The position numbers were made by a program, and so were the translations under genes. The notes below the pieces were generated by a model. It worked only from the letters and a program-made list of their open reading frames with translations, did no database searches and had not been told where the DNA came from. From Larimichthys crocea (Eukaryota > Chordata > Actinopteri > Sciaenidae), in the NCBI RefSeq assembly GCF_000972845.2, contig NC_040028.1:10982038-11046037 (forward strand): a DNA stretch of 64,000 nt, read 5' to 3'. Below are positions 32,458 to 44,600 of this stretch, piece by piece (the first letter of the stretch is position 1; every line of letters begins with the position of its first letter).

Positions 32458-33498
32458 TCATGGCTCCGTTTTACTTTTCGCTTTTGCTCTGGAGCGTGTA
32501 TTGACCTCTGAGGGTAGAGGTGGAGTGGGTAGGGATTCAGGAGATGGAGGTCTGGAGAGTGGGACAAACAGGGGAGGTTTGACAACTTTGTCTTTAACCA
32601 TCTTGTTTTTATCCCTTTTCTGCCTCAAGTGTTTATCACAGTGATTGACAAACGTATCCAGCTTGACAAAGGTCTTGTTGCACACTTTGCAGTGATAAGG
32701 CCGCTGTCCTTTGTTGAGGCGTATGTGCAGCCTGATGTAGGATGATCGTACAAAGGTGCGGCAGCAGACACCACACTTGAGATCCTCTGTGCTACTTTGT
32801 GTCTTCTGGGGCTGGCTGACTGCTGGTGCTGGTAGTGGCACTGGTTTAGCCTGCCCGGACGACTCTTGAGCTTTGTGAGAGAGCAGGAGTGATAAAGAGC
32901 GAAAACCCTCACCACACTGCTCACACTTGTACGGCTGCTCCCCTGTGTGCAGACGAACATGTGCCAGGAGCCCGGCTTTCTGTGTGAACGACTTGTCGCA
33001 GTAGGTGCACTTGAAGGGCTTCTCTCCTGTGTGGAGCCGACGGTGGGTCTTCAGATGTGAGGCACGGCCGAAGGTCTTGCCACACTCTGGGCATTTAAAC
33101 GGCCTGTCCCCACTGTGGATTATCTTGTGTGCCATCAGGTGGGACGACTGATGGAAGTACTTGCCACAGGTGTTGCATCTGAACTTCCTCTCCTTGTTAT
33201 GAGAGGCGAGGTGAAGTGCCAAGTGGGAGGAAGAAATGAAGGTTTTGGTGCACAGGCTGCAGCTGTGAGGGTCCAGGCGGATGCGGCGGTGCGGGCGTCG
33301 ACCGTTAGGGAGGCTACTGCCAGCTTCACAGGATGGACATTTGGAAGGACTGTCTGCATTTTGCACAAGCTGCTGTTGGGGAGAGGTTGAAGTGTTGGCT
33401 GAATCTGGGTCAGAGTCTGGCTGTGGGAGGCTGAAAGCGCATCCACAATCTGAGCAGCGCCCAGTTTGTTGGCCTTTGTCACTGGTTTTATCCAGCAT
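32458..33498 (-). CDS. C2H2 zinc-finger protein, seven fingers
   Basis: A single coding exon of 346 codons. The ATG at 33,498 has a good context (AGCACCATGC). The frame stays open upstream to an acceptor (exon edge 33,551), but no in-frame ATG lies there. Fingers sit at residues about 80-100, 108-128, 136-156, 164-184, 192-208, 242-262 and 270-290. Fingers 2-4 have the classic TGEKPF-type linkers (HSGDRPF, HTGEKPF, HTGEQPY), so sequence-specific DNA binding is expected. Finger 5 lacks its last zinc-ligand His, and finger 6 has Asn in that position (HIRLN), so both are degenerate. Two CxxC pairs in the N-terminal 60 residues (CSDCGC, CPSCEAG) are unassigned. No KRAB, BTB or SCAN domain is visible. 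The C-terminal tail is Lys/Pro-rich and ends KAKSKTEP. I cannot name the orthologue; a transcription factor role is inferred from the fingers. Confidence 0.85.
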   Translation of the reverse strand: MLDKTSDKGQQTGRCSDCGCAFSLPQPDSDPDSANTSTSPQQQLVQNADSPSKCPSCEAGSSLPNGRRPHRRIRLDPHSCSLCTKTFISSSHLALHLASHNKERKFRCNTCGKYFHQSSHLMAHKIIHSGDRPFKCPECGKTFGRASHLKTHRRLHTGEKPFKCTYCDKSFTQKAGLLAHVRLHTGEQPYKCEQCGEGFRSLSLLLSHKAQESSGQAKPVPLPAPAVSQPQKTQSSTEDLKCGVCCRTFVRSSYIRLHIRLNKGQRPYHCKVCNKTFVKLDTFVNHCDKHLRQKRDKNKMVKDKVVKPPLFVPLSRPPSPESLPTPPLPSEVNTRSRAKAKSKTEP

Positions 33499-33832
33499 GG
33501 TGCTGTCTACAATCAGAGTGGGAGGGAAGAGGACTTCATCCTTTGACCCATCTGAAAATAAACATATTGTTAATGTTTACAGTGCTATAGCGACACAAAC
33601 CAAGGCTTAGTCACGAATGATCTTACATTTTTATAACTGGCCATCCATGCAGGATAGTACCAAAGCTCATGTGACTATGAAAGTTAATGGACACGGCATG
33701 CAAATCCGGAAAACCATAAACACACTACTAGCTTAGCAACAGTATTGCACAACAGGCCTCGCTTCGCCTTCAACAATGAGGAGGTTGTTCCGAGGATGCG
33801 CGTAATAACGCGCCAACAAACATCATACATAC

Positions 33833-33900
33833 CGCGTTCATTCTCATTAAGCAGACATGCATGTGCTGAAAGTCTCGAAGACGCGGTCAAACATTATATA
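33833..33900 (-). other. Probable 5' UTR exon of the zinc-finger gene
   Basis: Minus-strand sequence ending GAACGCG followed by a gtatgt donor (exon edge 33,833) pairs with the tttattttcag acceptor before 33,551. The frame that would join the zinc-finger frame has no ATG, so this exon is likely untranslated. The upper limit is approximate. Confidence 0.4.
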
Positions 33901-34170
33901 ATATAACAAACAGCTTGGACAACAACGGGGTGATTGTTGGATCGTGTTTCATCTCCTGCGTTTTCCTGCAAGAAGCTCGTTTTTTTTTCCCCCTCATCAA
34001 ACTGGGCTGCAGCATCATCTAGCGTGTGGCGGAATAACTGTCTCAAACACGCTGAATTAAATATAAATCATCCCCCTGACTTGCTTTAGTAATTTTATAT
34101 TATAGCAAGGTGTGATTTATACAGACATCAGTTAAATGGTACATCTCATGAAACAGATCCTCCTCAGTTA

Positions 34171-34183
34171 AGTTTCGTTTCAC
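34171..34183 (+). promoter_or_regulatory. Interferon-stimulated response element (ISRE) 1
   Basis: The 13-mer AGTTTCGTTTCAC matches the ISRE consensus AGTTTCNNTTTCNY at every fixed position (reverse strand GTGAAACGAAACT). ISREs bind ISGF3 (STAT1/STAT2/IRF9) or IRFs. It lies about 90 bases upstream of a TATA box in front of the sacsin-like gene. Confidence 0.85.
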
Positions 34184-34223
34184 TGAGGGCCGCAGAGGAA
34201 ATGATGTTTAATGATGCATGTTC

Positions 34224-34236
34224 AGTTTCGTTTCAT
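34224..34236 (+). promoter_or_regulatory. Interferon-stimulated response element (ISRE) 2
   Basis: AGTTTCGTTTCAT again matches every fixed ISRE position and shares the ten-base core AGTTTCGTTT with ISRE 1, 53 bases upstream. It lies 36 bases before the TATA box. Two same-orientation ISREs close to TATA is the layout known from fish Mx and similar interferon-stimulated promoters. Confidence 0.85.
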
Positions 34237-34272
34237 ACGAAGCATGACTTGGTTGAACCATCAGCAAGCCTT

Positions 34273-34278
34273 TATAAA
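34273..34278 (+). promoter_or_regulatory. TATA box of the sacsin-like gene
   Basis: 'tttataaag' gives TATAAA about 27 bases before a pyrimidine-rich stretch near 34,300, where transcription would start. It lies between ISRE 2 and the first exon. Confidence 0.7.
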
Positions 34279-34299
34279 GCAAGCACAGCCGCTTTCTTC

Positions 34300-34354
34300 A
34301 TGTCTTTCTTGGCAGCAGGACACCTGACGCGACTCTTCGACAAACATGACTGAG
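34300..34354 (+). other. First exon of sacsin-like gene with upstream ORF
   Basis: Follows the TATA box at the expected distance and ends with ATGACTGAG before a gtattc donor. Spliced to 35,636, the ATG at 34,346 reads nine codons (MTEHPIQEG) and then TGA. That TGA overlaps the ATG of the main reading frame as ATGA. Exon 1 therefore contributes 5' UTR plus most of an upstream ORF. Its 5' limit is inferred from the TATA position. Confidence 0.5.
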
Positions 34355-35062
34355 GTATTCTGATTTTACTTAGACGGCGTCATTCTTCTTATTAGTAACT
34401 TATTATTATTATTATTAGTTATCATGTTTTATTTTGATTTGGCAGGAGGGGGTGACCCTAAGAAACAGGAGATTTATTTGTTTTATATAATCTTACATTC
34501 AGTGTTTTAAGGGCTTTAGACTATCAAGACAAGTACTTTGAAGATTGTATATTTAGCCCAGGAACTGACATAAGGTAATATAAGTCCAAAAATATCACTA
34601 TAACTAAATAATTTAATAAATTGTGATGTTAGTTGCATTTGTAAAAAGAAGCTTTTCACTTTGTGCTCTGCTCAGTAGGTGTAGTGACTGTCCAAGCTTC
34701 AACTTGATGTTCCCATTTATTTAAAAGTTGCATGAGCACTGTTATTTATATTTGTTGACTTCTATAGTGTATGGTGTTGTTTCTGGTGTATAAATTGTGT
34801 GATTGTATGATATTTCACACTTTCAGACTGTGTGATGTCTGGCAGTTTAACACTGACACTATTTCCTGCTTTGGCAGTTAGCATTGTTCTAGAAATTAGG
34901 TGGCATTACTCAGGCCCATACACATGCAAAGGTGTGACCAACCCTAATTAAATTTTTTTTCAGTATGCACAACATTTATACTTCTATAAAACTATTACAG
35001 AGGCAGCAAAATCAAGTTCAGACAATTAGAAAAATCAGAATAAGGCTTAAATTAACTTCTAA

Positions 35063-35358
35063 AAAGTTCAGTTTGTATCATTTCTTACACTTTATTCGGC
35101 ATTTCTGTATCGATTTATTCATGTTTTCATTCTTTTGAACATTTATTCATTCATTTATTCATTTATCCATTTCCTACTTTGGTGTTTAGCTGGTTCTTGG
35201 AAATCTGTGGCAGTACAGTACAGGAAGTACAGATGCAAAAAAAAAAAAAAAAATTACTATGGTGGGATTACAGACACTTTTTCACTACACTATTCTTGCT
35301 TATACATCTCTAATAATCATACTTATATTTCATCTAGTGTCAGTCTGCAATAAAAGAC
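35063..35358. repeat. Intronic direct repeat, copy 1 (sacsin-like intron 1)
   Basis: From 'aaagttcagtttgtatcatt' through 'ttcttggaaatctgtggcag' to 'gtcagtctgcaataaaagac'. The same series returns in order at about 36,078-36,306, on the other side of coding exon 2. Copy 1 carries a poly-A insertion and extra 'attcattt' units. Confidence 0.85.
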
Positions 35359-35652
35359 ATATGTATGTGCATATATATATATTATGATTCTTGGACTACA
35401 TATACCCAATAATGTCTAATTATGTAGGGTTTTAAACTTTAATGCATTAGAACAAATATTCAGCCAAATTCATGAGTCACTACAAAGTCTTCTGTTTGAC
35501 ATGCTCAGGCCATACAGCTTTGTGTACTCTCACAATTACTGCCAGAGACTACACTGATTTCTTCTGAGTTTAATGTGGATTCAAAGTTTGTTTGTTCTGC
35601 AGTGCTTTTGTGACATGATGTTCACTCTGTTACAGCATCCAATCCAGGAAGG

Positions 35653-38600
35653 ATGAGTGCGAAGACAAAGAAAAAGACTCGGTGAGTTGCACTTTTGTCT
35701 GTCTCTCATTTTCATATTCTGACTAATGACAGGCAAAGGCAGACCAGAAAACCAACATCATATCAAATTTAACTGTGTTCTGATTTTTTGTTTTGTTTGA
35801 CCTTTCTACAATATTGCTGGATCTGTGTCACATTAACCAGTGGACTAAGAGACTACTGAATCATAGTGTTACCAAATATGTATGTACACATCTAGATATT
35901 GACCATATTGTCAAATCATCAGAATTTACAGTAAAGGATGGCATAGTGAGAGAAATGGGCAATGATACGTGCATTAGTAGTGTTTGCCAACCCTGTCTTG
36001 TGCACGCAACAAATGAGGAACAGCATGTGATACGAACTTACTTGACAGGTTCATCCTGCTGAGCAGGTTTGAGAGATAAAAGTTCAGTTTGTATCATTTC
36101 TTACACTTTATTCAGCATTTCTGTATTGATTTATTCATGTTTTCATTCTTTTGAAAATGTATCCATTGATTTATTCATTTATCCATTTCCTACTTTGGTG
36201 GTTTGGTGATTCTTGGAAATCTGTGGCAGTACAGGAAGTACAGATACTTATACATCTCTACTAATCATACTTATATTTCATCCAGTGTCAGTCTGCAATA
36301 AAAGACCTTGTGCACGCAACAAATGAGGAACAGCATGTGATGCAAACTTACTTGACAGGTTCATCCTGCTGCATAATAATAAGTAATGACTTGAAACCAT
36401 AAGGGTAACTAATAAGACTGAGATATGTCTCATATTTACAGTATACTACTTGTTGGCATAGAATATGCTTGATTAATACATTATTTGAGTTATTTGGACG
36501 ACTGATTATAAATGACAATTTCACAACTACTTACAAACCCTTATACATAGGATTTTTATTATTATATTATTACCATTTTTTTATTTTATTTTTTTCTATT
36601 CATTAAATCTAACAGTTTGTAACTAGATACCTTTAAACGCTGTAAGATTCAAAATTGATATTCACACAGGTGTACGTTAGGTAGAGTAAATGTCTTTTTT
36701 AATTCCTTGTGTATAAGAAAGCAAGGTCACATATGATATAGTTGTGAACATTATCACTCTGAATCCATTTTATTGGCCAATAAGAATCTACCTTTAAATA
36801 AAGCACCTAATTTTCATGAATACATATGTCAAATATATGAACTTGAGTCTGACTCCAGCTCTTCCTGTCGCAGTTGGTTTATCAAGACATACCCTGTGTT
36901 GATTTTAATTTTAACTCTCTTTACTCCTCCTGCTTTATTTAGGGAGTCCTTCGGGGCAACAGCACCGCCGTTCATTGACTACCTGAAAGATATTCTACGT
37001 CGATATCCAGATGGTGGTCAAATCTTGAAGGTTGGTATGGACCTAAATAGTGGTTATAATAATTACTTTATATATCTATAATTGTAATTAAGAAACAACC
37101 CACTAATTTGTAAGGACATTTCTTTTGGTATAACCAAATACTATGGTATGGTATAGTTGTTAAACAATTCTTTTTTAATTTAATTTAGGTGTGTCACTTT
37201 TAAGAAAGTCTAGTTGCTTTGATCACCAAGCTCAGTATACAAATAAATATGATAAATGTGTGCGGTTCCTGACTTAAAAGGTGCAACTAATCTGTGATTG
37301 GAGTTTGGCACAGCGGGAGCAGTGCAAAGGAACATGGGAATCTTTGAGTGTTAACTTTGGTTTGCAGACCCAGTTAATGGTTTTTGTTTTTTATAAATGT
37401 CAACAGGAGCTGATTCAAAATGCAGATGACGCTCAAGCCACGGAAGTGGTTTTCATCCATGATGAGAGAAGCTATGGGACTGAGAGCCTTTGGAGTGATG
37501 AATTGGGAGAATACCAAGGTATGCAGGATATTCAGAGAATAGTAATGTTCTATGGTCATTATCAACATCAGTCGTATTTTTCAATAAAAATATGTATAAA
37601 AAATTTGATAAATAGAGACAATACGAGGTAGCCCAATGACACAGTTTCTTAGTCTACCTCCCTATGTTTTGTATGTATGCTCTGCTTGTTTTCATGTGAG
37701 TTTCCTCCCGTAGTCCAGCTTGGTTAAAAGAGCATGTGTGTAATATAAACTTATTTTCGTTCTCACGATCACTTGATAAGATAGCATTGTAATGCAGTCT
37801 CTCTGATATATGTCGCTGGTTCTTTGGCTTATTTTTTTCCTCTTTGCAAAGGTCCTGCTCTCTACGCCTACAACAATGCAGCATTCACTGATGACGACTG
37901 GAAAGGGATTCAGTTGGCAGGGAGGAGTGTCAAGCGCAATGATCCAAACAAAGTCGGGAGGTTTGGAATCGGCTTCAACTCTGTTTACCACATAACAGGT
38001 GAAACTATGTACATTTACCACACAAATACCCAAAGAGTTTAGGTTTTAATTTACATGCATGGTGAACTAATCAGACAATATTCGTTTTACTTTATTCACA
38101 GATTTGCCAGGCATATTCAGTTCAGGGCATCTTGGCATCATGGACCCCCAAGAAAAAATATTTGGTCAAAAAGAGCCAGGTTTTTGGTGGTCTTTGAAAG
38201 ATCAAGAGGACCAAGAAACTCTGACTTCTTTGCATGATCAGTTCCAACCCTTTCGAGACATAGTTTCGCTTGTAAGCAGACAAGAATGGTCAAAGGTTGT
38301 CATGGAGGATGAGCACTTTGACGGGACGATTTTCCGATTCCCCTTACGCAACAAGACATCAGCTATTTCGGATAATCTGTATGACTCTGATAAGGTGGTT
38401 GATCTCTTTGATAGCTTCATTGCAGATGCAGACTTAAGTCTCCTATTCCTGAAAAACGTGACCTCTGTGTCCTTGATACATATTAATGTACATGGCACTG
38501 TTAACATCAGACTTGAAGTGAAATCAACAGTTCACACAGATGTCATTTTGAAGTCAGAAGACGAGTCAATCACTGAGGGTTCAACGAGGTTCAAATCGAT

Positions 38601-41600
38601 AACCCTCAGCTCAGAAAACCATAGAGAAACAAAGTGGCTGTTGACAACCTGTACCATGAAAGAAGGCAATGTAGAAAATATCGATTCACTCGCAAAAAAG
38701 TTGAGCTTTTTCCCACAAGTTGACTTGGCATTCCCTTGTGGTGAGACTAGAGGCTGTAGTAAAAGTAGACTGTGCTGCTTCCTCCCCCTCCCAAACAATG
38801 AATCCAACAAGACAGGACTCCCAGTTTATGTCAATGCATGCTTTGGCCTCACAGACAACAGAAGACACATCAAGTGGCAAGAGGAAGACCAGAAACATGA
38901 TGAACATGCAGTCTGGAATGAATTGCTGATGAATGAGGTGCTCCCACAGGCATACCTCATGATCATTCAAGATGCTATCAAACTTGCCCAAGAGTCCATT
39001 CTGCCTGTCTCCTCCGTGTATGATCTGTGGCCTGATATTACCCAGATAAAGCACAAAGACAAATGGTATGCTGTTGCCCTGAATGCTCTTCAACACTTAT
39101 TCAGACAGAAAGTGGCTGTCCTCTCTCTTGCCAAAGATGAAACAATGTTTATCACACCAGCAGAAGCTGTGTTCCCCTGTAATGGTCCAACAAGCCCTAA
39201 CATATTGGCCGCCATTAAAAGGACTTTGGTTTCCTGTGGAGAAAATCTTGTCACTTTACCAGACAGTGTTGCAAGAGCTATGAAGGAAGCCTATCCAGAC
39301 TTCAACACCCTGAAACATGTGACTCCAACTTACCTAAGAGATATTCTCCGCAGGTTTGGCGTGCACATCATGTCTCAAGATGACAAGCTTTCTCTTTTGG
39401 AGTACATTTTGAGCGACGGAAAATACAGAGAACTGGAGGGTCTTCAGCTGCTTCCACTCAGCGATGGCTCTTTCAGATGTTTCACAAATAGAGAGGAGGA
39501 CACCGCTCTCATTGACAGCAATGAATTTCCAAGGTAGCATTTTCATTTTTGGCTTTATCCTCTAGAGAGAAAATATATTACTGCTAAAGGTGTTTTACTA
39601 TTGGAAGTGCATCTGGTTTTAAATATAGTTTTTCATGACCACAAGCAAGCCAATAACCAGTCATCACTGTTAATACAGTACGATCACTATTAATATACTG
39701 TCCTCGCAATGAGTAATGCTTTCAAAGCTAGACAGTTAGCTTACACTTGAGGTCCTTCAAAAACTACAAGGCGTGACTTTTCTTGTTGAAACCGAGGGAC
39801 TACCCATTTATTTTGTAAAACTGAAACAAAGCACAAAACATAACACAAATTAGGATACACTAAGACAGCTTAGTAAGACACAAATCAAAGAAAAATGCAG
39901 CACCACATGGCAAGCAGGCTAATCATTATTAAATTACACATGTAGAGAAAATAGCTGCAGAAAACTCAGTCGCCTGCTCTGCCACTACTGTGGTCATTAT
40001 TCTACACCACCAACCAATAGGTGGCACTGCAGTACAGTACAGTACAATCTATTCAGTAACTTCTAAATGCACTCAACAGAGGGCAGAACAATTAATAATG
40101 AGCAAAATGTAGACCAAACAATGTGATGGGTGCCTACGTTCATAGCCAGCTGTAGGCTGTAAACAACTTCAGTTTTGCAACAGATGATGAATAGATCATG
40201 ATAATGATTGTCTGAAAGTGTTCTGTAGGGGAGATGCAGAGTTTGGTAATAATTTACTGTGATTTGTCATTACAAAGGACCCCTTTCACATTAAACATAG
40301 TCATTTGAGCCACTGTTAATATAGAAATATTGATTAGTGCACTTCTTACTTCTTACTTACTATTTTATCTCTGTTAGATTGGAGTTAGATTTATAATATA
40401 TATATAACTAATAATCTATTATATATCTCTATATATAGATACTATCTATATCTAATATATATAATTATTATTATTATAACATTTTTGGGCACTTAATGTA
40501 CACTAAAATGATATGCAAATGTTCTTATTGTTGCTTCATGCACACTGAACAAACTTATCTTTTTTGCAGAGCCCTGCTACCATTCTGCAAACAACTCTTC
40601 ATCCCAGATGACCTTAGTCCAGTATGCATTAACCACCTGAAAGAACTGGCCAGAAAAAGTAGGAATGTCATAAACATTTTCAACATATTTTAAGAGTAAT
40701 TTAAAGGTTATTTTCATTTGTCATGTACATGTTTTTATACTACATATGTGTATATTTTTCAGATTTATTCAAGGTCATCAACATGGATGCAGACCAGGTG
40801 GCTGAACATACAAGAAGATATCTGCCACAGGACTGGAAGAAGACGAGGACGGGGCTTGTTAACTGGGACATCAGCAACAGTCAACATCCACCGTTAGACT
40901 GGCTCCAAGAATTCTGGAAATTTCTCAACACTCACTTCAAAGAGTTAAGTAATTTCACTGGACTACCTTTAATACCAGTCAGTCCCCTGTCTGTCAGTCA
41001 GCCTGTATCACTAGCAAGATTACAGCAGAACACAACCCTCATTTTTGAGAAAAACAAGCAGATTCAGTTGCCAGAACAGATAGCTCAGTTGGTGAACAAA
41101 GTTGGTGGCACAGTGGTGAGAGGAAACGACTGGCTCAAGCATGAAGACCTAGATTCTTTTGTGCTGTGCCCATCTCCAAGGAGTGTCATGAATGTCTTGG
41201 TGAATTTAGATTCTCGGGACCTCATCAGAGAACTCAAGACTGTCTCTCAGAGAGAAAGAGAAGAACTGAAAGTTTACCTTTCTCGTCTGGATTGTCTCTC
41301 AGTCAGTGAGAAAGAGTTGCTCTCAAAGTTGCCTCTGTTTCAAACCATGAAAGGAACTTGTGTTGCGGTTCAATCAAAACAGGCTGTGCTTCTGATTTCT
41401 GGTCTAACAGTGCCAACAGAGTTCCCTATGCCTGATTCAGTTGTGCAATGTGCAACTGAGGCTGATCGCAGACTGTTAAAGCTGCTCAAAGTTCATCTCC
41501 TGGACACAGCTGAAGCAGCCAATCTCCTCGTTGACTCTATTGAAAGAAGAGCTTGCAAAAAAGAAGACACTGAGAAAATTATGATTTGGATTTTACAACA

Positions 41601-44600
41601 TGGCAGCATCCTTTTCTCTCAAAATCAGACTTTGAAATGCAAATGTAAGGACTTGAGCTTCATTGAAGTTAATGGAAAACTAAAAAAGATCTCAAGCTTT
41701 TTCGATCCAACAATTGAAACTTTTAAAATCATTTTTGAGTCAGATTTCTTCCCACCACCTTTGTACACTCAAACACCACAGATGCTTAAAAGTCTAACAG
41801 AACTTGGATTGCTAAATAAAGAAGTAAATGTGTCACCTGACCACTTGTTGCATGCCGCCAAACTGATTGACCAACTGGATGTTGACTCTCAAACTAAACT
41901 AAAAAGAGCTCAGGTGCTCCTGAAAATGTTGGACATGAATGATCTACTGTCAAAGTTTTCTCAAGACCAGCTCTGTTGCCTCAAAATGCTAAAATGGGTC
42001 CCATGTGCTAAATCCAGTGAGGACAAAAAACGCTGCATTGACAAATCTCAGAAAAGTTGTTTCTTCTGTCCAGAAGAAATAAGAGATTTTATGTATGAGG
42101 ACATTGTTGGACATGTAATGCCTCTGGTGAACTGCTCTGGACAGTTCAGTGACAGGGTTACCAGCAAACTTGGTCTCAAACGCCCACCCCCACCTGACAA
42201 AGTGGTAGAAAATTTGTCAGTCTTGACAACAAAAGCAGAAACAATGGCAGATCCTGACACAAATGGAGATTTCAAAAGGAAGTTACGTAGCATTTACGAA
42301 CACATGCAAAACCACATCTCTGAATTTACAGCAATAATGAACAAAGACACACGCTGGTTGTGGTGTCACAATCAATTTGTATCACCACGGGAACTAGTTC
42401 TAGACTACCCATGTAACCTAGATCTGAGCTCTTACATTGGGAAGGTGCCAGATGAATTTCGGCAATACAAGACATTACTCCAAAAGTTTGGCCTGAGAAC
42501 ATCACTTTCAGATGAAGAAACTGTTGGCATTCTTCATTCTGTCCAGGAAACCATTGAAGAAAGGCAACAGCCATTTGCAACTTCCTCTGAGATAAAAGTG
42601 TCAATAGAAATACTTAACTGGCTGTTGAGAGGGAAGAAGAAAGTTCAGGATGATATCCCAGTTCCAGTCCTCATAGGGGATGAACGCTATACCCTTAAGC
42701 CACTGTCAACAGCAGTCTTCTGTGATGTAAGCAAAAATGGGCTGCATGAGTTTGAGTACAACCAAGAGGAAATGTACATCTTACATGAGGAAATACCAAA
42801 AGCAACGGCTGAATGGTTGAACATCCAGTTTCTCAGTACCTACATCCTCGATCCAGAGTTAGTGGGAATAGAACAGTGTGGACAATCTGAACCGATAACA
42901 ACCAGGATTAAAAACATACTTAAAGAGTATGATGAAGAAAGTGACATCTTCAAAGAGCTCATTCAAAATGCAGAGGATGCCGGGGCAAAAGCCTGCAAAT
43001 TCATGGTGGATTTCAGAGTGCACAAAGACGCCCCTGAAAGTCTCATCGACCCTGACATGACTCTTTGTCAGGGACCCTGTCTTTGGGCATTTAATGATGA
43101 GCAGTTCACGGCTGAGGATTGGGCAAATATTGTCAGAGTTGGCTCTGCCTCGAAGGAAAACAAAATGGAGAAAATTGGAAAGTTTGGACTTGGTTTCAAT
43201 ACCGTGTACCATGTGACAGATGTCCCCTCTATACTCAGTGGGAACAGTCTTCTCATACTTGATCCAAATGTAACTCACCTTAAGAAGCACATCAAACATA
43301 AAACAAATCCTGGAATCAAGCTGGATCTTTCCAGGCAGCGACTTTTTCATTGTTTCCCTGGTCAGTTTGGACCATATGAACACATTTTCGATTGTAATTT
43401 CACCAAACAAAGTCCCTGTGCACCCTATCCAGGCACCCTGATCAAACTACCTTTCCGAACTAAAGAAGAGTCTGTTAAGTCAGAAATAAGCACAAAAGTA
43501 TATTACAAACATGACATCATCACTTTTCAACAGCACTTCACTGAGAATTCACAAAATCACCTGCTGTTTCTGAAGAACATCAATACATTATCTCTGCAAA
43601 GTCTCTCAAAAGATGCATCAACTCCACCAAGAGATGAGGAAATAGCAAACATCCTCGCCGTTTCCAAAACCACTCTGAGTACAGTGCAGATTCCTGATGA
43701 AACCAATGTATCAAAGCAGCGTCAAGCTGAGAAATTACTGATGAAACTTGATGGAAAATGCAAAGAGGTCATTGATAGCTGCACAGTCAGCATTGTCCAA
43801 ATAACCAGTCAACAATCTGGTGTTACTGAAGTCCAGTCCTGGCTCCTGTACAACTGCTTTGGGACACAACAGTCTTTGAAAATGGCCCTTCAAGAAAACA
43901 AGAAAGCCAAGTTCTCTTTGCCAATTGGGGGGGTTGCTGTGCCTTTGCAAAACACTTCAGAAACTGTGAAACTGGGCTCATATCTTGCTGGACAGGCATT
44001 TTGCTTCCTCCCTCTTTCCATTCATACAGGTCTTCCAGTCAATGTAAATGGAACATTTGCTGTGACGAGCAACCGAAAAGGTCTGTGGGAGAGTGGAGTG
44101 AAATATGACTGGAACAAAGCCCTTCTTCAGGATCCCGTAGTGACAGCATATATCACTGTACTCTTGGTACTAAAGATGATGTCTGAAAACAAGCAACTGA
44201 AAACGTACAATTATCACACGTTTTGGCCTGATAGAGAAAAAGTGAGTGATACTTTTAAGCCTTTGGTGGATGCATTTTATTCCACCATTGCCCAGGATCC
44301 CGTTGGTCCAGAGCTTTTTAGTGATGGAGAACACTGGTGCTCAATGGACAATGCCATATTTCTAGATGCAAGCATTGAAGAGGATAAAGACATCAGCACA
44401 CTTGCAGTACAGGTGTGCAAGAAACATGCAAAAGCACCCAACTATGTTGTTCCTCTTCCGCTGTGGTTGAGAAATAGCTTCAAACAGGCTGGCCTAGAAA
44501 AGGTTTTACAGAACAGAACATGGAACTGGGAGAAGTTTTATCAAGAAGTAGTGTTTAACAACCTTGATACCATGGACCCTCAGAGTAGAGATACTCTTGT

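Noticed and set aside
33684..33890. Minus-strand frame that would extend the zinc-finger protein into an upstream exon
   Set aside because: It begins with TTG, not ATG, and continues past a good donor; the exon is better read as untranslated.
42859..43410. Minus-strand frame of 183 codons inside the sacsin-like gene
   Set aside because: Lies wholly within the conserved second ATPase repeat on the plus strand; a shadow frame.
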